The notes beneath the pieces are model-generated. The model saw only the letters and a program-made list of their open reading frames with translations, made no database searches and was not told the DNA's origin. From Thozetella sp. PMI_491 (Eukaryota; Ascomycota; Sordariomycetes; Chaetosphaeriales; Chaetosphaeriaceae), in the NCBI GenBank assembly GCA_021432635.1, contig MU270015.1:906932-970931 (forward strand): a stretch of 64,000 nucleotides of DNA, written 5' to 3'. The position numbers and the translations under genes are program-made. This document shows positions 10,730 to 21,665 of the stretch, in pieces; position 1 is the stretch's first letter; each line of letters starts with the position of its first letter.

Positions 10730-12608
10730 ATGGGGAAAGCCTACAACTGGATGTGTGCCGGCATTGCCGGTTCGGGCAGTATCCTGTATGGCTACGATGC
10801 TGCCGTGATTGCTGGGACGTAAGTGCAGACGCGATCCGACTCGGTGATAATTGTTTCCACGGAAGCTCACCGAGGCCTCTGCCGCAGATTCGCCCAGCCA
10901 GGCTTCCTCGACTACTTCAAACCGACTGCCACGATGCTCGGGTACGTGATGCGGCTAAGGCACCCCGAGAGAGCCGTGCTGACATTTTTAGCGCTATCGG
11001 CGCGGTCTACTTTGGCGGCCTGATTGTCGGGCTCTGGTTCACCAGCGTTCTCGCCGACAAGTATGGTCGCAAGCGTACCATTCAATTCGGAGGCGTGGTC
11101 GGCCTCATAGGCGCCATCTTCCAGACTGCTGCGACGGATGCAAGTATCGGCCTTTTCTTCAGCGGTCGGGTTCTCGCCGGCATGGCATCAGGCATAATGT
11201 TGACAACGGTCAACATTTACCAAGCCGAAATTGCCCCCCCCCAACTCCGGGGAACCATGGTGGCATTTCAAATCGTCACTCTCATGACTGCCGGGACCCT
11301 GGCCTCGTGGGTTGGTTACGCATGCAACTACTCCGACGATCTACAGTTTCAATGGTAGGTGCACTCCAAGGGATTACTGGGCAGCAAAGCTGATTCCTGC
11401 CTAGGCGTTTCCCCATCGGCCTCCAGTGTCTTCCCGCAATAGGCATCATCATCGGATGTTTTTTCATCCCCTTCTCTCCGAGATGGCGTAAGCATCCGCA
11501 TCTTTTGGTCCTGGTGACCCCGATCCTCGGCAGATTTTCTAACCGAGACTCTAGTCATTTCGAAGAATCGACACGACGAAGCCAAGGCGGTGCTGCAGAG
11601 ACTACACGATGACCACCACGATCCCACTTTTTGGGAGAAGGAATACCTACAGATCGCAGCGCAGCTTGCGATCGAGGAAAAGGAGAAAGAGGAGGCCAAA
11701 AACTGGCTCAGCATTTTCACCACCTGGAGGGACCTGCGTCGTATTCTCATAGCCGTAGCGGCTCTGACCTCTGTGCAGACCAATGGGGCGCAGACCATCC
11801 AAGTTTACCAGGTCACGTTCCCCGACGGTGCATATGATTGACTTTCCATTAACAAGCCCAATAGACTGTTCTGTATACGGGACTCGGATTCTCGACCAAG
11901 AGGACGCTGCTGATGGCGGGCGTCTTCGGCATCTGTAACACCGCCGGAGGAATAACCAATCTGATCTTGATAGATCGTGTTGGACGACGAAGGCTCTTCC
12001 TTACTGGCCTTCTCATCCTATCGGTATGGCTCGGAGTTTTCGCTGCCTGCAGCGCCCAATATGGAGAGACCGGCTTAGCCAGTAAGAACCTCCATTTGAG
12101 CCGCCTAAAATCAGACCCGTCGTCTAACCCGTCCATGGACAGGCTGGGGACAAGCTGGCGTGGCATTCGTAATGATCTACATCTACTCGTTCGGTACTAC
12201 ATATGCATCTTCGCCATATGCGTACGCCGCAGAAGTTTTACCGACCAAAATCCGGGCGGTAGGCATGGCCGTAGCGCTGAGCTGTGCCAACGCCATTACT
12301 CTAGTCTTTAGCCAAACAGCACCTATCGCTCTAGAGCAGATCGGATGGAAGTTCGACCTCGTCTTCATCGCTTGCAACATTTTCTTCTTCCCAATCGTTT
12401 ACTTTTGCTTCCCAGAGGTATGTCTTCACAGCTAGCCACGATGACCGAATCCTTAGCTAACCTCCCTGGAAAGACGAAGGGACTCACTCTGGAGGAAATC
12501 AACCATGTTTTCGGCGAGGAAGTCGCAGTGGAACTTCGGGACCTCAGCGACAATGAAGTGGAGAGAAAGATGGCTGGCGAAGCCGGGCAATTCGAGCATG
12601 TTCCTTAG
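10730..12608 (+). CDS. MFS sugar-porter-family transporter, 490 aa
   Basis: Plasma-membrane transporter of the sugar porter family (sugars, quinate, or other small polyols/acids). Eight exons: 10730-10818, 10888-10941, 10992-11354, 11405-11487, 11555-11811, 11865-12081, 12143-12417, 12474-12608. Family motifs seen in order: DKYGRKRT (loop 2-3), RVLAGMASG, YQAEIAPPQLRG, PFSPRWL, DRVGRRRLFL, YAAEVLPTKIRAVG and PETKGLTLEEI, the last created only after the final intron is removed. About 12 membrane segments can be traced. For intron 5 the donor after TAC-CAG (11812) was chosen; a donor further on would leave a 35-37-nt intron and an unnatural junction. The substrate is not predictable; import of a pathway substrate would fit a catabolic island. 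Confidence 0.93.
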
Positions 12609-13944
12609 CTATCAAGTGTCCGGCTCATAAAATCCGGCTATGCGTCTCCGATGGTCCTGACTTCGAGCCCTTGATGAGATATAGTTAAAGTACCATAAGG
12701 CTGGTATGAGTTCTCCTTTTTTTTTTTCCTTTTTTTTTTTTTTTGATGAATCCAAGTCTTTGAGAAACTCTTTGGCCTTCGTGGTGTCCTTGTGCTTGTA
12801 ATAGACGTGACCGAGACGCACAACTTTGATCTTCAAATCAGCCGCCATTGGATAGAAAAGAGTCTGAGGCAGCGAGATAAGTTAAAAATCTTGAACCTCA
12901 ACTACAGCCCCCCCCGGAGACTAGAGAAGCAGTAAAGCAATCTTGGGAAATCCGGAGAAGGCACAGTGAGGATTGGCAGGGTAACTTCGGTGACAGAAGG
13001 TCAATGTAAGCAATAGATGCTTCATTAACAGCCCCCGTGATTGGCCTACAAATCACGGTGCGAAATGGGTGGCCCTCCCTCTCCCCATTTTTTTAATGTG
13101 TCTATTATCCCTGGCCATGTGTGTGACCGACAGATCTGACTGTCGAGAAAATGGCTTCCCATGAGACATTATTAGGCGCAATACAATTTGTAGAACTCTA
13201 ATTCCACTACCCTTTCCAAACGGGCTATGGTTTTGGGCTAGCTGTTAATGGTGTTTGCTATATTCGAGTAAGAAAGTAGCACCTTTGAGCCTTTACATCC
13301 TGCAGAAAGGTAAGGTACGTGGGTGAGATGGGAGGCGGGGAGCGGGGAGCGGGGAGAGCTGGGCCCTCTTAGCTACCCGCTATTCAATCTTTCCGAGAGC
13401 CCAGCCAGGGAGCTAGTTGTCTAGTGCTGTCAAGGCGCCAGCGAGCGAACGAAATGGATGAGTGCCCGATTCTCCAACAACGCTAGGGAGCGAAACGACG
13501 GTCGTGGGTTTCTGGCAGCCGAAACTTGTCCGGACGGACTAAATGACCGGAACATCTCTCGCAGCAACTGTCGGTTCAACTTGGCCATGTGACAGCAGTT
13601 CAGATGGCTAGTGCTTCGTCCCAGACAAGCGTGAGAGGAAAGAAATAACGGCCATCTTATCCGAGCTGCTAGGATGTGCAGACGATACCTACGCTCAAGC
13701 TAGTCGGTCCCTCTCCGCAGCTCCAGCGTCCCCCCGCCCCGGTTGAAGGTTTCACTTACCACTGCGCGGAGATGCGGGGTATTATTATTATTGTACGTGG
13801 TGGTGCCAAAACAGGGGGACGTTGTGCTGAAGAGAGCACACTATTTTAATTGCCCCACGCCCTGGCAGGCCAAAACAAGTGGCAGAAACTTTGTCTCTGG
13901 ACGCCTGAAGATTTTTATTCCAGTAACCGTCGAGACTTTGTAAC
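12609..13944. other. Intergenic region upstream of P450
   Basis: 1.3 kb without a recognised gene. Poly-T tracts at 12717-12745 lie just downstream of the MFS stop (3' UTR side). A GCGGGGA triplet repeat lies at 13335-13355. Confidence 0.5.
13335..13355. repeat. GCGGGGA x3 tandem repeat
   Basis: Three perfect 7-bp units in the promoter-side region of the downstream P450. G-rich; might form secondary structure or bind a zinc-finger protein, but nothing proves function. Confidence 0.85.
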
Positions 13945-15889
13945 ATGGCTCCGATCGCCACTATCATCTTCGTTGCCCTTGGCGTCATAGTTTATAGGGC
14001 GCTCCAAATTGGCAAGCGAGATCCGCGAATGCCCAAGGGGCCACCCACTGCACCCATCATCGGCAACGCCCATCAGATTCCGGCTACCGGCTTGTACAGA
14101 CAGTAAGTCTGCACTCTCTACTCGGTGCCCACGCCCTCATCGCTAAAGCCATCCAGATTCCGCGAATGGGCGAGGCAGTATGGTCCAGTCTTCAGCCTTA
14201 AGGTCGGCCCTTCGAACATAGTGGTTCTGTGCGACCGTAAGGCCATACATAAGCTGCTGGTCGAGAAGGGTAGCATTTACTCCGATCGACCACCGAGCTA
14301 TGTTGGCAAGCTGCTCACCCAGGGCGACCATCTCGCCCTGGAGCAGATGGATGCGACATGGCGCGAGAAGCGCAAGGTCATCTCGCACAACTTCTCCCCA
14401 AAGCAGCTCGACGAGAAGCACTATAAAGTGCAAGAAGCGGAGTAAGTCCCTGGCACAACCGGACGCACACCGAAGGCCTGGCTGACATGTAGTTGCAAAA
14501 CAGAGCCACCGTTCTCATGACAAACCTGCTGGACAACCCAGACAATTTCTACCAGGATATCCGTCGCTACACAGCCTCTGTGGTGACATCTATTACCTAT
14601 GGATATCGAGCTCCGACCTTCGAATCGTTCTGGGGCCATGTAAGAGACAAATATTATATTCCGAGCGTTCATGGGAGCAGAGACAGCTAATCCTGCGTAG
14701 TGCGTATACGATGTCATGGACAAGGTACTATCACCCCCCCTTGTTGCATATTCGACCGATCTGATCTTTTGCCGAAGTGGACCGCAGCCATGGAGCCAGG
14801 CGCCAACCCCCCCGTGGATGACTTCCCATTTTTACGCTACATGCCGTCTTCGCTAGCTTTCTGGAAACGACGAGCCATGGACGCTGGCAAGACAATGGAC
14901 GGCACCTGGGGAGAAGCTCGCCGTCGAGTCGAAGAGCGACGCACCACCGGTGAGAGGCGCAACTGCATCATGGACAGCCTGCTCGACGAGTATGAGAAGA
15001 AGGGCTGGCCCGCAGCCATCCACCAGCACGCATTTACCAATCTCTTGGGCGAGATAGTTGAAGGAGGCGCGGATACCACAGCGGCCCAGTTGTTAACACT
15101 CGTCCTGGCTTTTGCGCTGCATCCCGAGGTGCAAGAGAAAGCACGGAAGGAAATTGATGCAGCCTGCGGGACAGAACGAGCACCCGGGTGGAGTGACTTT
15201 GCCAAGATGCCATACATGAACTGCATCATCAAGGAGGGCATGCGATGGCGCCCCGTGTAAGTTTTCTCGCCGACGCCGGGAGAGGTCCCAGGGCGCAGGC
15301 AGGTGCTGACGAATCCAGGGCCGTGACTGCGTTGCCGCACAAGGTGCGAGAAGGTAATCATGTCTATTTTCCCCGTCACCGGTAGTTCCTGCCTGAGGAA
15401 TGCATGGCTAACGGCTCCGATATAGACGATGAGTATGAAGGCATGCTTATTCCCAAGAACACCACCGTTTTCATCCCCACGTGGGCCATCCATCATAGCG
15501 AACACATCTACGACAACCCAGACCAATTCAACCCCGACAGATACATAGGCTACGAAAAACTTGCCAATGATTACGCCGGAAGCCCTGACTGGGAGAAGCG
15601 CGATCACTATAACTATGGTGCCGGGAGGCGCATCTGCCCCGGCATCCACTTGGCCGGGCGTAACATGTGGCGCATCGCCTCCAAGCTGCTCTGGGCCTTT
15701 GAGTTCTCAGAGCCTGTCGATCCTGCTACTGGCAAGGTGATGCCTCTGGACCCCAACGCATACAACCCTGGAATTCTTCAAGCCCCTTTGCCTTTCAAAG
15801 TACAGATCAAGCCGCGGAGTGAGGCTCACATAAGCATTATCAGGAGAGAGTTTGCGCAGGCCCAGGAATTTTTATCGCAGTACGAATAA
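13945..15889 (+). CDS. Cytochrome P450 monooxygenase, 526 aa
   Basis: Microsomal P450. Seven exons: 13945-14102, 14157-14441, 14504-14639, 14701-14724 (a 24-nt exon), 14778-15256, 15319-15353, 15426-15889; all phases agree. N-terminal anchor (residues about 3-19), hinge MPKGPPTAPIIGN, C-helix WREKRK, I-helix GGADTT, ExxR as E354-GM-R357, and heme loop YGAGRRICPG with the cysteine ligand at about 443. The first residue of the heme consensus is Tyr rather than the usual Phe, with another Tyr two residues before. It is paralogous to the partial P450 at the left edge, with a shared first-intron position. The type resembles fungal P450s of secondary metabolism and aromatic hydroxylation; the substrate is unknown. 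It converges with the regulator gene to its right. Confidence 0.94.
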
Positions 15890-16271
15890 AGAGCTAGTTA
15901 GACAATTTCTAAGCATTGATGCTATTGCAGAGGAAGAACCACCAAATGCGGACGTCCTCCTTTTTTAGGTCTTGCGTTCTTCTTGTGTCATATCCTCGTC
16001 TGTTAGCGAACCCCTTCCCCCCAAAAAGGTCCCAAAAAGCAAAAAGCAAAAGCGAAGTTAGCAACCTTCAGAGTTACGTACTCTACAACTACCAACAGCT
16101 GACATACTACCAACTAACTCCACAGTCTAACCTAGCCGTTTCGCCGCGCGCCCTTCCCGACTCCTAGCAGCCCCCTCGCTCCCATGACATCCATCTTATT
16201 TCATTGATAACCAGGAATATTGGTGTGACATATTGTATACAAACGCATAAGAGCTAGGGTATTTTGAATAT
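15890..16271. other. Convergent 3' region
   Basis: 382 bp between the 3' ends of the P450 (+) and the Zn2Cys6 regulator (-). Only UTR-like, A-rich sequence is seen. Confidence 0.5.
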
Positions 16272-19200
16272 TTAGGAGTAGCTAGACAATCCGGAAAGCA
16301 GCCCCTGTATGTCAACTGACAGATCGAGATTCCGCCACTCGAAATCGTAATGCCTCGCACCCCCGATGTCTATCGAAGGGGGTGCAATCGGATCAAAGAG
16401 GGTTGATCCCATTCCGTGCGCTGGCACGTGCATGAAATCAAGGACGGATTGGCCTGTGTCGCCCGTGCCATCCACGGCGCCGGAAGTAGACGGCGGGGAT
16501 AAAGGGACCTGAAATCTGAATTGGCCGTGGCCTGCTTGTGGATGATGTGCAGGTTGAGGTTGCTGCTGTATGCCGGCACTATCGGCTGCGCCCAGGTCCT
16601 GAGTGGCGGTTGAGGGGCTACCGACACTGCCTTGTCTATTCGGCCCGGTCACTCTTTTGGCCGGACGTTGGCCTTCGATGTCCGATTCCGCTCGGTCCTC
16701 CTCGACCCCCTGCGCATGGTTCTCGGGAAATCCTGAATTCCGATCATGTCAGCAGCCGCATATTCCTCGCGGGAGGGGGGGGGGGATATATATTCCTACT
16801 TCCTGTCCTGATCGCGATCGGGGACGCTTCGTCGCCAAAGTTCTGCCTCGGGCTCGACTTGTCTGAAACCCAAGAAAAGTACGACCTCGTTGACTTCTCC
16901 GGCGACTCCCTCGCGTTTTCACGAAGGTTTTGTATTCTGTCATTCGCGTCCAGCTGGAAAGCCATTTCCAGCTGCATTTCCAGGGTTTCCAGATTCTGCT
17001 GCAGCGCCGTCTTAGCGTTCCAGAAGCTCACGCACCGCTTGTACGTCAAGTAGAGCACGTCAAAGCGTGATTTTATGAGGCCGGCGTTGGTAGAGGAGCG
17101 CCCAAGATACTTACGGACCAGCTGCACCGCGGACGCCAGCCAGATGGTGCTGAGCAGGAACGGGTTGATGTGCTGGATGTGCTCCTCGCAGCATCGGTTG
17201 ACGATGGAGAGGATGTTATCCGCGGCTTCGAAGTATTGTCGTACCCATGGGTTTTCCAGATCCTGAAAGCCAGGAGACGAGAACTGCGGCACACCGATAG
17301 CGGTGTTGGCGCCGAACGGGCCCTTGCCCATGGGCGGGCGAAATACGTCGTATCGGTGAATCATCAAACGAGCCAGCTGAGTCATGACGTAAATGTTGTA
17401 GATGCCGCAGTGCAGCTGCCGTCGAGACCCCATCCCCCCTTCCGCTGCCGGAGGATCGAATCCGAGGTACTGGGAGCGGTATCGCAAGTGTGGCGGCAGG
17501 GCCAGCCCGAAGCACTGGACGGCGTTGGCGAGTATCTCTAGCTGCTGCTTGGCATCCTCTACCGCGTCGAGACAGGGGTCCTTGGGTTTGTATCCGACGG
17601 GGCGGATCGGTCTCCCCTGGCTCCCGGTCGGGCCGTAATAAGGGACGCCGTGCGGGCTGGATATGATCTGCGCGTCCTTCATCATAGAATTGATGACAAG
17701 AAACCAAGCCTTCGGGGACTGGTTCCCGCTGTTCTGGAGCGATTTCCATCGCTGGATGGGATCTCTCTCCATGAAGGTGCTTCCGGCCGGTCTGTCTTTG
17801 AACCAATCCGCATCGTCCACGGGGAGAAGGGTTTCGATGTGGGCCCAGTCGATGGCGGTCGGCGTCCGTCGGATGGTGCTCGCGAACACGTCCATTTCCC
17901 AAATAGCCCACCAGACACGGCGCTTTTCCTCCTCTTCGCGCCAGGTCGCGTAGTGACTTGGGTCGGGATTCCGTGCGCCTCCCGCGTCCACCAGGTGAAG
18001 GTTTAACTCGTATGCTAGACGAACACACATCCCGAGAGATCTCCACGCCTTCCCGTGGACGCCACGTGTGAGCTGGCAGTGCGCAGCCAGGGTGAGTGCT
18101 TGTATCACGCAGACCGGGGGTGGCTCGTCATCGCACTCCACGAGAGCCTCGTCAACGAATTTCAACGCCATATCCACGAAGGGCTCCGGCTGCGGAGTTG
18201 GAGTCTCGGTCTGGATCGGATGTGGCCCGGGCTCGGGAGCGGCCAGGATTTCGGTCGGATAGAATCGAGCGGCGTATCCCACCACCGCCGCCAGGAGGGC
18301 GCCTATCTGCGCCTGGGAGGTGATAGCCCTTAGCTTGTCGAGAAACGTCGGCTCGTGGAACAAATTGATCGCCACCATATTATCAAAGTACGTTTGGATC
18401 CTGTCAACGCCGGCAAAGTTAGCCGAGAAGGAAGAGAGGAGGGAGACAGAGAGGCCCGGGGGGTGGGGGGGGGAGGGGGGACGGTGGCTCGGATGCTCGG
18501 TCTCGTCTCGGGGGCTGGGCTCTTTCCCTTCTCCACCCGACAGATCACGTACATGGTTTCCATCGTGTCCTCGGTGACGCCGAGAGTATGGCAGGCTTGC
18601 CGTATTGAAGACGTGCATGCCTTGTCCCGCGTGTCCTTTCCCGTTGCTGGGTCCTTCGTTTCCTTCTCGGGGGTGGAGGCTTCGTGGCAGGGATGGAGGA
18701 TGAACGACAGGTCATTGATGTTTGGTCTCGAGTCTCGTCGCGGTACGGCCCATTGCTGCTCTGTGGCCGCACTCACGGGCGACCCGGCTTCTTCGCCGCC
18801 CTCGTAGCCGCAGGACTGGCTTCTGTTGGGATGGGAGGCGCCTGGGGAACTGGAGGTCTGGGAGTCCTGCTTCTCGGCTTCGCAGCGCTCTCCGGCGCGT
18901 CGCTTCATGCGTTGCAACGACCCTAGCGATCCATCATTGGTATCTTTGTCCCTTTCGGTTCTTTAGAAGCCGATTGCAAGCATACCAATTTTAGGCCCTG
19001 GCTTCATAGCCCGCAATGGGTAGTTACACGGCTGATCTGTCTGCTCACAGACCTGGCAACGTGGAAATTCTCGGTTGCTAAGAAGTTGTGAGCTCGCCAA
19101 TCAGTATGGCGGGGAGAGTTCGCGGTGCATACCATCTCACTTTCCGCCTGAGCGCGTTGGTAAGTTCAGCTTTCTCTGCATCCGAAGTTGGGGCTCGGAA

Positions 19201-19282
19201 GATGGACGTACCGGCGACAGGAATAACACGCAATTTGGCTCCGACGGGTCTCGTCTTGCGACTCTGCCGTGTCCGGCCACAT
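16272..19282 (-). CDS. Zn2Cys6 transcription factor 1, 869 aa
   Basis: Fungal binuclear zinc cluster regulator. Six exons: 19282-19212, 19147-19133 (only 15 nt), 19077-18986, 18922-18553, 18400-16800, 16732-16272. The spliced N terminus gives a perfect cluster: CYSC, RRRKVR, C, NREFPR, C, QV, C, EQTDQP, C (C-x2-C-x6-C-x6-C-x2-C-x6-C), then a basic tail PLRAMKPGPKIG. Two introns interrupt the cluster itself, and the micro-exon supplies RKVR plus part of the third cysteine codon. The middle homology region starts around IQTYFDNMVAINLFHEPTF and includes CQLTRGVHGKAWRSLGMCVR and EEEKRRVWWAIWEMD, the fungal_trans signature. The C terminus is Q/P-rich, as in activation domains. Start at 19282 (MWPDTAES) chosen as nearest ATG; the frame is open further upstream. 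Likely local regulator of the left-hand genes (inference). Confidence 0.93.
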
Positions 19283-21665
19283 TGCGCACTCCACGTTATG
19301 CTTAATTACGCAGGTCTGCGCTACTCTAGGGAAATTTCCGTGTGTCACACTCTTAACTAACAATACGAAAAATAAAGACGAAGAAAAAAGAAGACAGAAA
19401 GTCGGTGCAGCTATTGAAGGTTGGTTCGGTGGGCAAGGGATAGGCGGTCAAATGCAGTAGGGAATGTGCCCGGGATTGTTTTTGGGGCGGTTAGGTGCGC
19501 TGGAAACCAAATGCACATGGCAAATCTCTTAGTACCTACCCCAGGATGGGGGGGAGCCCCATGGGGTAGGCTACCAGGTTTTGGTACATGGCCCCGCGCG
19601 ATGCTAGTGACTTACATCACACTCTGAGTCGAAGTCTCTGACTATCCCCTGCAGCCACTCCTCGCCCCATTCCCTCCCCACTCATGCACCTCCAAGAAAA
19701 AAACAAACAGCCTCTTTCCTATTCGTCCCGCGGATAAGCCCCTTATTTTCTTCGGCGTTGTTTGCCGGGCCACATCATTCGCGATCCTACAAAAATTCTT
19801 CGGCTAATCAAGGGTCCCCTCGCCGATGACACTCCTCATCAGAGCGGGGATGGGAAGATTTATGTTGTTTGATAAGACCTGGGGATGCAAGGTGAGGACG
19901 AGTAGTTCGGCTCAGTAGGGGGGTCTCAGGCGGTAGTGTTAAAAGTATGAGCGCTTTGCGCCCAACCAGGAGCCAACTCCAACAGTTGGACTTCGGTGCT
20001 CTCGGTAGCCCATTCTCGTAACAGGGCATGCGGTAGAAGAAAAGTGGACTGTAGTCGGGTGATCTGCCAGATAAACCAACCCAAGCTAAGCTAGTAGCGG
20101 GTTTCGCTTATCTTTAGCGAGCTGTGGACGGCTGCTTGGCTTTCCATGCATTGTAAAAGGTGATGACCGGGGTGACGACCGACTGATATCGCTGCTCTCG
20201 TGGCGGCTTTGATGAGCGATATTTCGTCTAGTTCTCTGTTCTCCCCGAGCCAAAAGGACCGCCATATAGTGTTTTCACGGGGATACTGATGCAAGAAGAA
20301 TTACAACCTCAAAGGGATTATTAGATTAATAGATGACACGGACTCGTCTGTTAACTCCATTGATCTTGGATTGAGGCCAAGCCACGTCGTTTCGACGGTG
20401 CGGTTCTAAAGCTGGTGTGGTAGGACATATTCCAAAAGCATCACCACGAGCCGGCAACCCGCGTAGGTGAACTTGACCCCGCACCGTTCCCCACATCCTT
20501 TGCTTTTGGGGTGATTCGCTCGACCTTCGGTACAATTGGGATGGCCTAAAATGCAGATGCTGCGGACCATAGAAATTAACCATTGGCCATCCCGAGCTAA
20601 GCCTTCGGCCTGATTTGAGAATATATTGGCTGTGCCGCAATTTAAATCCTTCGCAAAATGCCTGCTCCCGTACGCGGCTCATTTAGTTCAGCATCTTAAT
20701 TTCCTTGGTTACATCTAGCTAGACACGCTCCACAAGCCTGGTGGCCATACATACACAGTTATCTAGATAACATCTGTGAGGGCCAGCGCAATTGAAGACC
20801 ACGCCGCCGCAGCTCTGGACAGCGGATTTAATGCTCGATTGTACCAATTTGAGGACAATTTACATATGTCAAATATTATTGCATATATGGAACGATACTG
20901 TAAAGTCGTCCAAGAGACGTGGGAGGCACTTTAGAGCATATAATGCGGCTTACGTATGAGTTCCTCGGCGACACACTACGCCGAGACAAGGTCTATCCAG
21001 CAGCGTAATATAAGAAAACCACTGGCAAAGCTGTTAGTCCACCCATGTTTGCTAACTTGTTTCCACTTTCCTTCAAAATCTACAAAGTCTACCGGCTTCT
21101 ATACGCAGAAGAAAATACAGTCACAGGATTAGATTGCCTACCTAGTCTGCCTGATCTCTGCTTCAGATTCCCCGTAGCTGTTTCTCTCTCGGATAGGATG
21201 AAATTCGCAACACTGGCCGCGCGCCTCCCCTTCCTCCTTTCGGAGCTGCGAGGTTGTAGGCTGGTGACGAATCGACGATCAGACCATCCCCGTTATACGT
21301 TGGTAAGCTCCGACAATTTTCGGAATTACACCCATTGCGAGCCTCCAAGCCTAGCTAGCCAGATAATTAGGGCGAAGTACCTTGCCAAAGCCCCCAATAG
21401 CCCCTTTTTAAGAGCTAGTCGCCGACGAGATTGAAGATATTGCTAGCCCTGTATCTGAACGTCAACTTTGCGGGCTAGAGCGCGTTTCACTACGGACACA
21501 CGGGAAGCAAGGTATATGCCAAACCGGCAATAAGAGTAAAACATAGGTAATATCATGGAGTCTCATTGCAGTAATCAGAGGTAGAAATCGATAGAGTTAC
21601 ATGTAGCTAAGCCAGATGCCATGAAGCGTGCAGTTTATCCTGTTTCGAAGTATACAGCTCGGGTC
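19283..21665. other. Intergenic region, no gene recognised
   Basis: 2.4 kb. Several frames of about 60-130 codons (e.g. 20326-20682 -, 21045-21434 +) without recognisable domains or consistent splicing. Marks a possible border between the left gene group and the DUF3433 gene. Confidence 0.45.

Noticed and set aside
11812-11864. Alternative donor at 11829 in the sugar-porter gene
   Set aside because: It would give a 35-37-nt intron and break the frame or need a weak GC donor; the donor at 11812 keeps phase and gives VYQTVLYTG.
17216-18046. 276-codon frame on the same strand, shifted, within regulator 1
   Set aside because: Arg/Pro-rich shadow of the fungal_trans exon; no independent features.
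18400-18618. Long open frame starting at 18618 as the N terminus of regulator 1
   Set aside because: It reads through an intron (18552-18401); the spliced form joins VTEDTMETM to IQTYFDNM and links to a true zinc cluster upstream.
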